Source: Phaeoceros laevis (taxonomy: Eukaryota; Anthocerotophyta; Anthocerotopsida; Notothyladales). From it: a stretch of DNA of 46,284 nt. Shown here piece by piece: positions 9,390 to 21,663 of this stretch (position 1 is its first letter; every line of letters starts with the position of its first letter). Below the pieces are notes generated by a model, which worked only from the letters and a program-made list of their open reading frames with translations, made no database searches and was not told where the DNA came from. A program made the position numbers and the translations under genes. The DNA is taken from positions 1 to 46,284 of the forward strand of contig JBNGIQ010008371.1 of the NCBI GenBank assembly GCA_049999765.1, in the 5' to 3' direction.

Positions 9390-12053
9390 TTTGTCACTCG
9401 ATCGATATCCTGCGCCCAAGTGCCGCACAAACAGAGCTCAAGCATCTGGAGACGAATGCAAATCAAAAAGTCCCTCAAGTGCTGTCAAAATGTGTCACAT
9501 CTTACACCTGTCTGTCGCCGAATGCTGTTTGCTATGCTCGTATGTGTCGGTGAACGAAAAGCTCTGGCATGGGGTTCCCATTATACTGCTCGGATGCTCG
9601 GATTCAAGAGCCACACCAGACGATGTGATCTTCTCGCGTTTTATTCGTTGCCGGCGGCGTCCACGAGAGCTCCGGCCGGCGGCCGGCGGTGTGCCTGGAG
9701 TCTCAGGAAGTTCTTTGCTGCGTCAGAGCCATGTCAGCACATGCCACCTCAGCAGGGGCTGCTGGAGAACAAGCAAGCACGCGGCCTATTATTGCTACGC
9801 ATGAAGACCGTCATTAAAGAAATAGGGTTAGCTCAGAAATAGTAAAGTCTCTGATAAGCACGCTTCGTTTCCACGGCTTGTTAGAGTCCCCGCACAAAGA
9901 GTCAAGATCGTCTGTGCTAGTGGCTTGTCTGGACTCTGGAACAAGGTGTCAAGATTAAGGTTGCGGTAGTCGAGCTAACTGCTATTCGTAACGTGCTGTT
10001 GGTAACTCTAAACTTAGCCCTGCCACGTGGCTACTTGGCACGCGAGTAACCACGTGGCACGTGAGCTGGCTACTTGGCACACACATTTCCTGCGAGCAAT
10101 CACACATTCACAGATGCTACCAACCCTGCTCAGAAGCTTCTGGGTAACTCTAAACTTAGCCCTGCCACTGGCAGTTACGAATAGCAGTTAGCTCGACTAC
10201 CGTAGCCTGGTTACTCACGTGCCACAGCTCGACCAACAGGCTGCCTCCAGTTGTCGCAGGCTGAATGGAGCCTTGCTTCTTGCAAGCAGCATAGGGCATT
10301 CTTCGTGTGCAATGTCCAGTGTTTTTGCAAGTCCATGTACTGAACATCAATTGACAAGAAGCTTCTGCCTCAGCAGGTTAGAAATTGGCACCGTATAGAT
10401 CACTGTATGTTCAATCATTGCCTTGTACAGTAATGAGGGCTGGAGACGTCTCTTGCACTGCTTGGTAGCTTGTCCAGCGAAGGTCAGGCTGACAGAAGAC
10501 CTGATCTTGCTGTAGACCCTTTCGTTGCTTGCTTCCGCTTGCCAGTATTAGCCCTAAGTGGTGGCTTCCTGTTGGGGTATATTGTACCGTAGTCATGCTG
10601 CAGCATTTTGGTGCTGTGCTGTACTTTATGTTCTCTACCTGCAACCTTGGCAGTGTTGAGGTCGATATATGTCGGGACTGCTAATCAAAAGCAGCCTTCA
10701 CAGGATGCTTCTGATTAGCTTGTGAACTGTAGCTAGCTGTTGATTGAGTTAGTTGATATGACCCCGCAAAATCAATCAGTAGGGAAAGCTTGTTCATGAG
10801 TTCCTGCATGACCTATGTGATGGTGCCAGCTTCGCACCAAGTCTCCTGGCCTGCATCGGTATCTGCGGCTCTGTGGCTCTGTTTCAAGATTTTATAGTCT
10901 GCATCACACCAACGGTGTACTGCTATGTTCAATCCTTATCCTACGGCAGCTGCTAAGAGGTGGAAAAAAAATTAAGTATTTGAGATGTAGGAAAATTCGA
11001 TTGCCAGGGAAAAAGGTTGCATGAGGATCACACGATTGTGTCTCTGCAGAAATGAGTTCGCGAATGAGAAGTTTTAACTCACGTACTTCCCTTCCTTCCC
11101 CATGCCCTAGCCTTATATGCTCCTCAGACCCATCCTGAAAGCAAATGAATATAGCCTCCCCTTGCTCTTATCTGCAAGCCACCTGTGCGGCACTCTTCCA
11201 TTTAGAGAGACATCTGTTCGTTTTCTCAGACTCCCCAAACACAAACACCACGAATCAATACTTCTTTTCTTACTCTAGATAGAGACAGCAAACTGTGGCA
11301 AAGCAGTCATCTGGCAGCACGCTTGTCCGAGAGCACTGCTTTTCATAGTCTCTGCACTACATGTATGCTATCAAATTCTCCTTGACCTGTAGTACACCAC
11401 AGAGTATCTGTACATACGTCATGTCGAGACCTCTGTAACCTTATGCCAGCCACATCCAAGCTGAACCTATTCGAGCCACACCCCTCCAGAATCTGTATCA
11501 CTACCATTTCAACGCGTTGCCCACAAGTTTCCTTCATACACAACAAAACATTGTGAAGGTTCCCCAACCTGAGGCCAAGGAAGCGCGTAGTTCCATATGC
11601 ATCCTTGGTGCGGTGGTGCGGTGGCCCCATGATATCGAGACCGTCCGTCTAGGCCTCGGCATGCCCATCAAGATTGCAGGGTGCGTCCAGATATATGCTG
11701 ATGCTAAATATTCAAAGCTCATTACAGCACATCAAGCAAGATACCACCAACTGTTTGGCAGCTTCAACTTTTTCTTCCAGCACACTCAGTGGCTCGGCTA
11801 TGGCCTCGGGGCTTGGCCAGCTGTGGCGGCACTGGAAACGAGCACCACGTTGCGGAAGAAACACCCAATTGCGGCTGACCGTCAAATGTCTGAAGCTTGT
11901 GTGTGAAGCGAAGTCTTGGGGTCGATCATCAGGTGGTCGAAGGTGTAGATCTTAACCTCTGAGAAACAAATTTCGGAATACTCCCCGCTTGTCAGTATTT
12001 ACCCAACAAGCTCCACGAATAGACTTCCTTTCTTCCGCGCTGGATGGCCATTA
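9390..12053. other. Gene-poor interval between the inhibitor and PPR genes
   Basis: Apart from the foldback element at 9965-10201, nothing was identified. Open frames near 11343-11955 on both strands resemble no family known to me; part may be the PPR gene's 3' UTR. The segment 10641-11480 contains only short frames. Confidence 0.45.
9965..10201. repeat. Foldback/MITE-like element with 28-bp inverted arms
   Basis: Positions 9965-9992 and 10174-10201 are perfect reverse complements of 28 bases (left arm begins GGTAGTCGAGCTAACTGC). Inside, a 26-base block beginning GGTAACTCTAAACTTAGC occurs twice in direct orientation, at 10001-10026 and 10143-10168. The interior also carries two CACGTGGC-type motifs (10024-10060 region). 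The total length of 237 bp fits a small non-autonomous foldback element. No clear target-site duplication was found. Confidence 0.75.
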
Positions 12054-14810
12054 TCAATGCCGATCCCCACAAGAACAAGAACCATCCACAAAACGGTGTA
12101 CAAGGTGGGCATCTCTAACTATTATTTCTCGCTTCTCAAGACGTGACATGATTTTGGTACTACTGTGGCAATCATTGCACATGCGTAGATTTTTGGTGAC
12201 TAGCAAGGCTGTGCCATCCGGAGTATTTAGGAGCCCATATGCCAGGGCAAGTTTCTCTGCATGTCCACAGAGCGCAGCCTCCTTCACCCGCTCAGACACT
12301 GCCTTCAGCACCAATTCCGTGTGTGGCACATGGCCTCCTTCCTCCTTCACCCTCAGATTCATGCTTTTCAGCTTTGATGAAATGTCAGACCTTTCTTCTC
12401 CCAGTGTGAACTCATGCAGCTTGTTTTCCACCTCGATGCACGCCTTAGCAGGCTTCTTCCAGGCCTGAGCAGACTTCCTCGAGGCTTCCAGATTTTCTAC
12501 ATCGCCCCATCTACCTGCATTTGCATAGATGTTTCCCAAGAGCACATAGGCAACTGCGTACTCTGGATCCCATGTGATAAGCCTGTCAAAGCACCGCCTT
12601 CCGCGCTCTATGTCACCATGGATTTTGCATGCAGTCAGCAAAGAAGTCCACCCCACAATATTGGTCTCAAACGGCATTGTTTCCAACATGTTTTCTGCCT
12701 CCTCCAACTGGCCCGAGCGCCCAAAGAGATCGACCATGCAGTTGTAGTGATAGTCAGAAGGCATGATCCCATGGTCTTTCACCATCATTCTGAAATACCG
12801 CTCACCGTCATCCACCAGGCCCTCGTGACTGCATGCTACAAGAAGACAATTGAAAGTAACATCGTTTGGCTCAAACCCCTGCTTTTGCATCTGCTCAAAA
12901 CACTCAATTGCCATACGGCTGTCACCTTGTTGTGCATAACCATTCAGCATGGCAGTCCATGTCACCACGTTTTTGGTGGGCAAGCGGTCGAACACTCTGC
13001 GAGCCTCCGCGAGGCTTCCAGATTTCACGTACATATCAACCAGACAGCTGCCCACAACCACATCAGCTTCCAACCCTCTTTGCTGAATCTGTGCATGAAG
13101 CTGCTTGCCCTGATGTAATGCTCCAGCACTTGCACATGCTTTCAGGAGGCACACAAAGGTGACCGTGCTTACTGGAGTGATACCCTCCTGCTGCATACCC
13201 GCATAAAGATTAAGAGCTTCTTCACCGAGCCCATGCTGAGCATATCCTGCAACAATGGCAGTCCATGTCACCACAGTCTTTGTCTGCAATCTGTCAAAAA
13301 CTCGACGAGCATCTTCTATGCTCCCACATTTTGAGTACATATCCACCAAACAGTTGCCAACAGCCACATCTGACTCCAGACCCAATTGCTGAATCTGCGC
13401 ATGAAGCTCCTTCCCCTTATGCAGATCTCCAACAGTGGCACATGCTTGCAGAAGGCACACAAATGTAGACTGATTCGGTACAGCCCTGCTGCTTTTTTGC
13501 ATCCTCTCAGAAAGAGCAAGGGCTCGTTGACCCAGTCCATTCTGAGTAAATCCAGCAATCATGGCGTTCCATGTCACCACATCTTTCCTAGGCAATCTGT
13601 CAAACAGCCTGCAGGCATCCTCTAAGCTCCCACATTTTGCGTACATGTTCACAAGGCTGTTACCTACTACAACATCAGCTTCTAGACCTTTCTGACGAAT
13701 CTGTGCATGGAGCTGCTTTCCCTGATGGAGAGCTTCCATGCCTGCACAGGCTTGCAGTAGGGAGACAAATGTAACACGGTCAGCTGAAGTCACGCTATCA
13801 TGTTGCATCATTGCATACAGATCGAGGGCTTCCTGACCTAGCCCATGCTGGGCATATCCTGCAATCATAGCATTCCAAGTGACTACATCTCTGTTAGGTA
13901 GTAAGTCAAACACTGTGCGGGCATCCTCTAACCTCCCGCATTTGGAATACATGTCCACCAGACTGCTGCCAATATATACATCATGTATGACCCTGCTCAC
14001 AATCATATCTGAATGAACCTCCTTGCCTGAATCCAAATCTACTGCAGTGGCACATGCTTTCAGGGCTGCCACAAATACGTGGCTGTCTGGCTTCACTGCT
14101 GTATCCCGCATTTGGCGGTAAAGTTTTAGGGCCTCAATGGGCTGTCCATGCCGCGCATGTGCTGAGATGATCGAAGCCCACATATATGCATTTGGTGCTG
14201 CCACCTTGGTAAAGACCCGTGCTGCTTCATCCAATATCCCATGAGAAGCATACATACCAATGATGTGGTTCGCCAAGAATGCATTAGACTCGTACCCACT
14301 TTTAAGAGCCAGTGCATGCACACGCCTCCCAATGGCCAGGTCCTTCTTAACAATGCACCTCCGGAGAATACCATACAACAGAGTATCATCAGCATGATAT
14401 CCCTGCTGCACCATTAGGTCCAATCCATCAACAACCTCACTAAGCCCTCCCACCTCAAAGAGTTTGGAAAATGTTTCTACACTGGTCCCCCTGCAAAGCC
14501 GAACAAAACGTCAAAAACCAGAAATTTCTACAACATTGGAAGACCACAGTCAACTCCCCGCAAGGTGGCTCCAAAGCAAGACCATCACACAATCTACATT
14601 CAGAAAGTGAACCACAGATGGTGGAGCAAACGTGCACCTTCCGGCATTCTCAAGTATCCGGTTGAGCTTTGGCTGATGGGCTTCTGTTGATGCATCAACG
14701 AATTTTCCTGACCGTATTCTTTGCTGCACCAGTCCATGCCGAGAATCAAACAACGAGGCTTCTTCTGCTATCACGTGTCTGAACTCCGGATGTCCCTGCA
14801 ATATACTGCG
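12054..14810 (-). CDS. PLS-class pentatricopeptide repeat protein with DYW-type deaminase domain
   Basis: The main exon runs 14490-12054 and holds about 811 codons. From the GTG codon at 14453, 799 residues follow without a break. More than ten PPR units repeat the pattern VVVGNSLVNMYAKCGSLEDA and DVVTWNAMIAGYAQHG. E/E+ segments and a DYW-type cytidine deaminase domain follow, with HAE (His731) and CNDC (Cys759, Cys762) zinc/catalytic motifs, numbered from 14453. The protein ends CSCGDRH, so the last three residues are DRH, not DYW. Such proteins edit C to U in organelle RNAs. A convincing upstream exon ends at 14638: the GAAG|GTGCAC donor and TTTGCAG acceptor keep frame and encode QPKLNRILENAG before the repeats. 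That exon starts near 14810 after ATTGCAG. It has no ATG, so a further 5' exon with the transit peptide is expected but was not located. Confidence 0.88.
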
Positions 14811-15760
14811 ACGAGTTAATGGTCTCAACTACCGCCTCCCGAATCATCATTACCACCGATGCTCAACCCGCAATACCTTCAGCGACCCAAATCGTGACGG
14901 ATCAGCCGCAAGCGTTGCCAACAATGGTTCCCTTGGCTTCACTGCAATTCAGCTGGGCGTAAGAGTCTGAAGCCTCCCCAGGTGACTGACAAGAGCAGGA
15001 TGGTGAGAACTCACTTGGACTGGTTGCACGTTTGGTTTTCACCTCTGCACCCCGCAAAGAGGACAGATGCCTGCACCATCTCTTAAAGCAGGAGCAGGTC
15101 CCACAAGGTCTCCGTTGCTGCAATGCTGCAAACAGAAGATCGCCACCCTTCTTCATCGTGCTGATCCTGCCGCTGTCTTGCCGGGTGCTGCGCTACCACA
15201 TCATAGGTACTCCCAACTCCAGCACCACAGACGAGCATGCCCCACTCCCAAGCCATCGCAAATCCGCCTTCTCGATAGACTCGACCTGTGAAACAACAAC
15301 GCCCCTCCCCCCATCGGGTTCCCACGGCCCTTCTGATCGCCTTGGCCTACCACTCTCAGCAAGCCGGCCAAACGGACTGTCATTCCGGTTTCAGACTTCG
15401 AGTGTGCCGATGTCCAAGTCGCGTCCATGGCTCGTCATCAAAACTCAGACCTAAGGTCAGCATGCACTTCAAGTTCATACGGTGGCAGCTGAACCTGTTA
15501 TGAAAGTTATGCAACCCACCATGTTGCGGATGAATGACGGCGATTTCATGGTGTAATTTGGCTGAACATACGCCAGTATCAGCTCTTCGAAATAGGATGT
15601 CGAAGAAGAAACTTTGGTACATGATTGATGGCCTTCATTGTTTCTACCACACTCGGGTATCATCGCATTCTATGCCAAGAAAGTTTGCTCTTCAAAGTAA
15701 CCTTTCTTTCAAGAGTTTGACAATGTTGCAGGTGCCAAGTGGCACTTTGGGGAAACATGT
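14811..15760. other. Upstream region of the PPR gene
   Basis: The missing first PPR exon should lie here on the minus strand. A candidate frame starts at ATG 15156 (MKKGGDLLFAALQQRR...), but no donor and acceptor pair of compatible phase was found, so it is not called as coding. Nothing else was recognised. Confidence 0.35.
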
Positions 15761-16632
15761 AGGACCTTTACGGACTTGCAGTTGGGGCAGATTTCGCGGC
15801 CCCAGTTGGGGCTCGAACTGTCTGAACTAGGCCAAATCCGCTAAAAACAGTCCCGGACAGGCGCTTGCAGTTGGTCCGTTCTCTCTCCTACATGGCTCCG
15901 ACGTGGCGCCGATGAACTGCCGATGGATGGAATCTGGCTCCCAACTGCCTAGTTCGCGAAATCTTGAAAAAAAGCTCCAGTTGGGGCGAACTGGACCAGA
16001 TTTTGCAATTTCTGTCGACGGACGTTGGCGTCCGTCCGTCAACGTCCTTCTCCTCCCTCCTCCTCCCCCGCTTTCTCGCGCCCAAGTCCCCTGTACTCGC
16101 TGCCAGCAGCTCGAGCTATCCTGAGAAGGGGGGACCCTGCTAGCACCTCCGACGACCTGCTGCCCACCACGCCGGTGGGCTTCAATACGGTGCCCGCGAA
16201 TCCCGTCAGCCTCGCCGCCATAGCTACCTGCTCTCGAAGCACTCACTCACTGCTGCAGGCGCGGAGCTATCCTAAGCCAGCTCTTTGGATTGTAGGAGAC
16301 TTGAAAGTTGCGTGGTCTGGCAAAAACGCATCATTTTACATTGGGTGTGTCAAAGCCACCGAGCGACACACCAGAGCTGGGACACCACATCACGCAAGCT
16401 TACTGCGATCACAAATGCATGAACAGAGAGAGCACCAACTGTTAGTACCTCTAGAGAAATCCAATGTCCAGTCTGGGAAGGGTTTTTTGCAGTTCAAGAT
16501 TTCGGGCAGTTGGTCGGGAGCCCAGTTCGTCAAATTTCGCTTAAAATTTTATTTTAGGTCTTGAACGGCGCGAAATCCCGATCGAATTGAATTGGGGGAA
16601 ATCCATCCCAACTGCAAGTCCGTAAAGGTCCT
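15761..16632. mobile_element. Non-autonomous TIR DNA transposon, about 872 bp
   Basis: Positions 15761-15786 (beginning AGGACCTTTACGGACTTGC) and 16607-16632 are 26-base terminal inverted repeats with no mismatch seen. Copies of CAGTTGGG and CCAACTG recur just inside both ends (15780-15815, 15975-15985, 16505-16525), as in the subterminal motifs that transposases bind. An internal hairpin, GGACGTTG...CAACGTCC, lies at 16020-16047. No transposase-like frame was seen. Flanks read ATGT and TACT, so the target-site duplication is unclear and the superfamily is not assigned. Confidence 0.75.
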
Positions 16633-17082
16633 TACTAGTTCTCACTTCTCACAACTTTGAAGAAGTTAATGTTATTTTGTGGAGGAATAAGGTCTATGGT
16701 CAATTTGACTCAATCGTACGCATTATTCTATGGTCAAGCATATGCATTATTACGCATTGTAAATTACAAGAATTTATATCATACATTGATTTACTAGCTT
16801 TATTTTCAACATGGAACATTAACTATGGCATACCAAACAATTCATCCTTTTCCTCTTGCCCACACTCTAATATCGAGGTTCTCCTCTTGTCTACTAAGGA
16901 AATACTAGTGTTTCTTATGGTATTTAGGGTTTGTTACTTTGGTACGTCCCGCATGATCCAGTGTACCAAACACTGTGCAGAACTTCACCCACGAAATAGG
17001 GAAACTCGAACTTTTGTATGGTCTTTGCTGGCAATTCCACATAGCTGGTAACTAGCACATCGTTCCCGGACAGAGCGAGTCT

Positions 17083-17275
17083 TGAAAAAATTGTAGATCA
17101 TCAATGGGATTTGATCAAAGGGAAATTTTGTATGAGCATCAATGGGATTTGATCAAGTGGAAATCCCTTTGAAAAAATTGTAGAGCATCAATGGGATTTA
17201 ATCATCGGGAAATTTTGTATGAGCATCAATGGGATTTGATCAAGTGGAAATCCCTATGAAAAAATTGTAGAGCAC
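17083..17275. repeat. 87-bp tandem repeat, about 2.2 copies
   Basis: Units begin TGAAAAAATTGTAGA at 17083, 17170 and 17257. Each unit contains two internal halves with ATCAATGGGATTT(G/A)ATCA. A further stray copy of that core lies at 17603-17620. Confidence 0.85.
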
Positions 17276-17866
17276 TAGTGTAGAACCCGTCGACATCGAC
17301 GGCAATCACCCGTCCCTCCACCCATCCCAACTTAGAGGTATAAACAATTTAAACCAATAATCTCCATGTATAGGGTTCTTCGAGTGGGAAGGGCAGATTT
17401 GGGGGTTCAATCTCAGGATTGCTTTTATTTTACCCCGCGGTCGCGCTCCCTCTCGCGCTCCGCGCACGCGCTCACGGTCTCTCGTTAAAAGGAACAACAC
17501 CGGAATCCGCCCATCCATCCCATCCCACACAATTTAAACCATTTAAACACACACTCTCTCTCTCTATTGTAGAGAGAGTGTCCTATCTTTTTATAATATA
17601 AGATCAATGGGATTTAATCACCATAGCATTTGGTTCAATATTGGCTTTTTAAATTCTAACTAGTACCACTTCAATGTGGACATTGCCACAACATCCTCAA
17701 TGCAAGGCAATTGCAACGCCGTGCTTGCTTCAGTAGTGCAAGAAAGATTTGTTTCAAATATCCTATTTACAAACACATTGTCATAGTACCCAATCAATTG
17801 CTTATGAATTTGTGTTCATGCAACCTGTGTTGAAACATGTCTCATAATCAACACGTTTACCGTGCA
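17276..17866. other. Intergenic stretch with a small hairpin
   Basis: No gene was recognised. A CT/GA hairpin, CACTCTCTCT / AGAGAGAGTG, lies near 17552-17580. Confidence 0.45.
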
Positions 17867-17914
17867 CAGATTGTTTAGTATAGTTGCACACAGATTGTTT
17901 AGTATAGTTGCACA
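17867..17914. repeat. 24-bp tandem duplication
   Basis: CAGATTGTTTAGTATAGTTG occurs at 17867 and again at 17891, with period 24. Confidence 0.8.
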
Positions 17915-17929
17915 TGGCTAATTCAATGC

Positions 17930-18038
17930 GGACCTTGAAGAAGGGACAATGCAAAGCATAACTTTAAGAGTGAGGATGCTAGAGGACATTGAAGAAGGGA
18001 CCATGCAAAGCATAACTTGCACATTGAGGATGTTGCGA
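17930..18038. repeat. 54-bp tandem duplication
   Basis: Units starting GGACCTTGAAGAAGGGAC (17930) and GGACATTGAAGAAGGGAC (17984) both continue with ATGCAAAGCATAACTT. The period is a multiple of three, so one plus-strand frame carries an 18-residue repeat, but no gene could be supported there. Confidence 0.75.
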
Positions 18039-18358
18039 GGCCGATGCAACATTGAATCGCATGACCTGAAGTTCGTGATGTTGGACAAAACTATTTCGAG
18101 TGCTGCCCCAGCCAGGCCTTTATTTGCCATGAGCTGAAGACAGAGGGACATTTTATCGCGAAGGCAGCATGATAGTCTTAAGAGATTGGCTGGTCTGTTT
18201 GTAGAAGCTATTCAGATCACAATACCTTGATGTAGCTTCTAGGAACAGATCAACTGGTGATCAAACGATGCTTCTACACAGCGCATGGGCTTCATGGAAC
18301 CTAGTACAATCCCGGATGCCCAGATTCCAGCCTAATGTCCCTTTGTAGTTCGGTTCCG

Positions 18359-21300
18359 CTATTGGGCGGTGTCGTTGAGCAGTCCAAATTGGGCAGCCTT
18401 CCTCAAGATCGTGGATCTCACCTCCTCCTCCTCCATTTCGCCATCTTTCATCTGTGACAAGTGGATGGCAGGGGAGATGACGGTAAATAACAGAGGCGGC
18501 GAGGCGGAAATACACTTCTCCGCAGCCACCAGCGAATGGAACATTGCTTTACCTCAGCTATGAATGTGTTGAGAACGTTCTCCTTGAAGCAGGTGAGGTT
18601 GGCATTCAGCACGTCCAGACCAGAAGCTTCAAGTGCTTGCATAATCTGAACCAGCACTCCAGGACCCTGCCTGCAGAAAACTCGGAGCTGAAAGACTCCT
18701 CTATCCACTCGAGAGATTTCAAGCTGCATGTCTAGAGTGGGTTAGGTGCCCGAGGTGCTGGGGGGAGCAAATCAGACGTCGTGAAGTAGGTGCAGGTTAG
18801 AGAGCAAACCTGCAGAAGTCTCTGTTGAGGCTCATGGAGGCTGCCGTCGACCTCATTGCGTTGGCAGGCGTTCTCGGTTACTTCGCACTCCTGCTCTCCC
18901 AAGTAAGGTGGACTATGGCCATTCGCCTCTATTTGCGATATGTCGGACCGAAGATTTTCAACCTGTTGCTGCAGCTCCCTCACATAATCTATCGCATCTC
19001 CAACGATGGAAGCCTTATCCATCTGCAGGGTGTCACGAACGTATGAGCTGAGCTGCTATTTGCTACAAAAGCCTTGGCAAAGTACGAAAGATAGAAAAGG
19101 CACGGTTGGACACTGCCGGCACCTCACCTTGCTGATCTTGGGCACAAGAGCGCGGAGGGCATAAAGGCCATCATTCAGCCTTTTTCTGCGCTTTCTCTCC
19201 GACACTAGGTTCTTGGATGCTGTTCCACAACTGTATTGCCTCCTGCGGCCTCTGCTGCCTGCCATCACAACAGGCTTCACATCCATTTCATCCTGGTCAT
19301 CACTGCAATCTGTCCCTGATTCTCCAGCCGCCTCCTTCTCTGGTGGCATTATCATGCCAGGAGCGTCTGAGGAGCTTCCGCCTTTGGTGTCCAATTCTAC
19401 ATCTTTCAGCCCTTCCACCTTGGTTGCAACAGCAGGTTGCCCGGCCTTAACGACGGAAGCATACAACCTCCTTCGGACGTTGTCAACCTCAGACTGGGTC
19501 TGGCTATCTGACAAGGAGCACGGATCATTGGCTTGTGATCCTAGCAAACATTGGTTACCCAGGGGTGTGTTGCCCTGAGGTTGTCGACTATGGCTATCGG
19601 AGTAGTCAATGCTACCATCACCAGAAGCAGGGGAAGAGAGATCCTGGAGAAGGGACCAGTATGCACCACTCGGGGCTCCTCCTGAGATTGCTGCTAAAGA
19701 CAGACTAGAGATTCCTGACATGGGAGAGGTCCTCGGGATTGAGGCAGAACTCATGACCGGCATCCATGGCAGACTCGGTTCGTTGAATTTGGAATTCAAC
19801 TCCAAGTTGCCTCGGCTGTTAAGCCGATGAGACAACGCTGGGGAGCGCCCAACTCCATGATCCATCAACTCCTCACCCTGGCCTTCACTTGCCTCAGACG
19901 AGCTGCTCCTCTGGAAAGCTTGAACCCTGGGTGTACTCTGTTTTGTGAGACGTGTGCCTTCACCATGAAGTAGCTCCTGGACACAACCTGAAGAGTAAGG
20001 AAAGGTGTCCGAGGCCAGCGTATCTGCAGAGCCTGAATTCAGCTGGGCGAAAACTTCATCGGAGGCGTGCTGCCCAGCATCAGCAGTGCCAGTCATCAAA
20101 TGAAGCTCATTGTATTGACCCAAAGCTTCGATTATCCTGCCACAGGTTGCAGAGACGCTGAGCCGTCTGTCGTAGTTAGGTGCCCCCGCACAGTTTTCTG
20201 GAACCTTCAGCAATTGGGCATTCAGGAGGAAGGATGAGCGATCGTGCATCTGCGACACAAAAGCGTGCACCCACTTAGTGTTAGAGGCTGGGAATCCTGT
20301 ACAGGACTCCAGGTAACAAGGCTGTTACATCACGCACCCAAAGCTCCAGCACTGAGCCAAAAAAGGATAGAAGCATTGTGCCACCAACGATGCCAAGGCT
20401 TGTGAAAAGCAGTTCACAGGATCAAGAGACGAGGTAATAAGTACACTAGCCCCTCCACACCAGGAAGTGGATGAAGGCGCAAAGTGCTGGTTAAGCTAAA
20501 AATTGTTCCTCGAAGTACCAACAGCGTACCAGCAAAATGCCGCACATCATGGGTGAGCTGAGACGGTACGCACCGAATAGTATCAGAAACTCTCAAACAA
20601 ATCATTTGTGTACTAGTGGAGACGCTTACGAAGGCTTTTCCATGTACCGCAATGCAGCAATTCAGCAAAACTTTGAGGTAATCAAGCTCCCGCTGTTCAG
20701 CAAAGCAGCTTGGTGCTCAGCATTAGCATGATTGAACACTACGTTCCCAAGGCTCTCGGAGGATCCACTTATCTCATATTGCAAGCCAGTGTAGAAAGGT
20801 GGGTTACAAGTACAAAGGACTGGGTACCCTGGCCTCAACGGTTTACCATTCCTGCCACCCCTTGGCCTGCAGAACCAGCCAGTACCCCTAACACTCGGTA
20901 ATCAACGACAAACAAGAGGCTCTGCAAATCCTCATACAAGACTCCAATCACTGTGCGCTAGGGACTCGGTACAAGATTGATGGATTTGTTACGCCAGTAC
21001 TGGCAGGCCCTTGGAAGCAGCCAGATGCCCCAAGCCCTGAAGCAGGAGCTCAAGGGTTCATTTTTGGCATCATGATTACCATTCAATTGCACCGCTTTCC
21101 TAAGCAGGGCCCTGAGCAACGCATGCGAATCTTTGCAAACTAAACAAAGCGCAATTTGCTTGTCGCAACCAGGTTTCGCACATGCCGGGTCAATGTCAGT
21201 TCAACCTTAACACATTGACACTGTACCTCCCCGCGCACAAAACTACGACAGGCACCCTGTCCCGGAAGCAGCAGCGCAGCACACAGGCAGACCACGGACT

Positions 21301-21663
21301 GGAACCTTGAACACCGGCCATCCAACCAGGCAGCCAGCCAGGACTCCCTCCATCCTTCCTTCCTTCCCTCCCTCCCGCCTGGGGCCCCCTCACATGCATG
21401 AACTGGCAAACAAATCAAAACAGACTCTCGGTGCGGCCGGCCGTTGTAAGCCTGCAGCTAAGCAAGCTCTGCTGACATCTCCAACTTGTCACAAATCACA
21501 TGCTCGGAAGCGAATTCCGTATGCAAGCAGGACAAACAGCAAGCGGACAAGCATTCTATTCAATGAAAGCGTGCAACTGTGCAACTCCTAAATCCCGGCA
21601 GCACCTCCACAGCCTAAGCAGCCAGGCTGCAGCAGCGCTTACCTGATGCATTCCATGCGCCAT
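18359..21663 (-). CDS. bHLH transcription factor with C-terminal ACT-like domain
   Basis: Five exons fit with consistent phases: 21663-21643, 20249-19128, 19022-18810, 18723-18553 and 18451-18359, giving about 539 residues. Residues ~352-405 are the bHLH: basic SKNLVSERKRRKRLNDG, then YALRALVPKISK|MDKASIVGDAIDYV, with the exon border inside the domain as in many plant bHLHs. Asn sits where G-box binders have His; Glu and Arg of the E-box contact are kept. Residues ~453-539 form an ACT-like fold (FQLRVFCRQGPGVLVQIMQAL) used for dimerisation. The sequence resembles the plant subgroups containing FIT, DYT1 and AMS; I cannot pick one. The long N-terminus is Ser-rich and acidic. Exon 1 (CAG|GTAAGC donor) adds seven residues across a 1393-bp intron. 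If it is 5' UTR instead, the start is ATG 20249, next to the acceptor. Confidence 0.82.

Noticed and set aside
9130-9842. Two plus-strand frames of over 200 codons
   Set aside because: They run antisense to the potato-inhibitor-I gene, have Ser/Cys-rich random composition and overlap each other in different frames.
11343-11955. Overlapping frames on both strands downstream of the PPR gene
   Set aside because: Neither strand shows a recognisable motif; probably 3' UTR or intergenic DNA.
12414-13625. Plus-strand open frames over the PPR gene
   Set aside because: They are antisense shadows of the repetitive PPR coding sequence and match no family.
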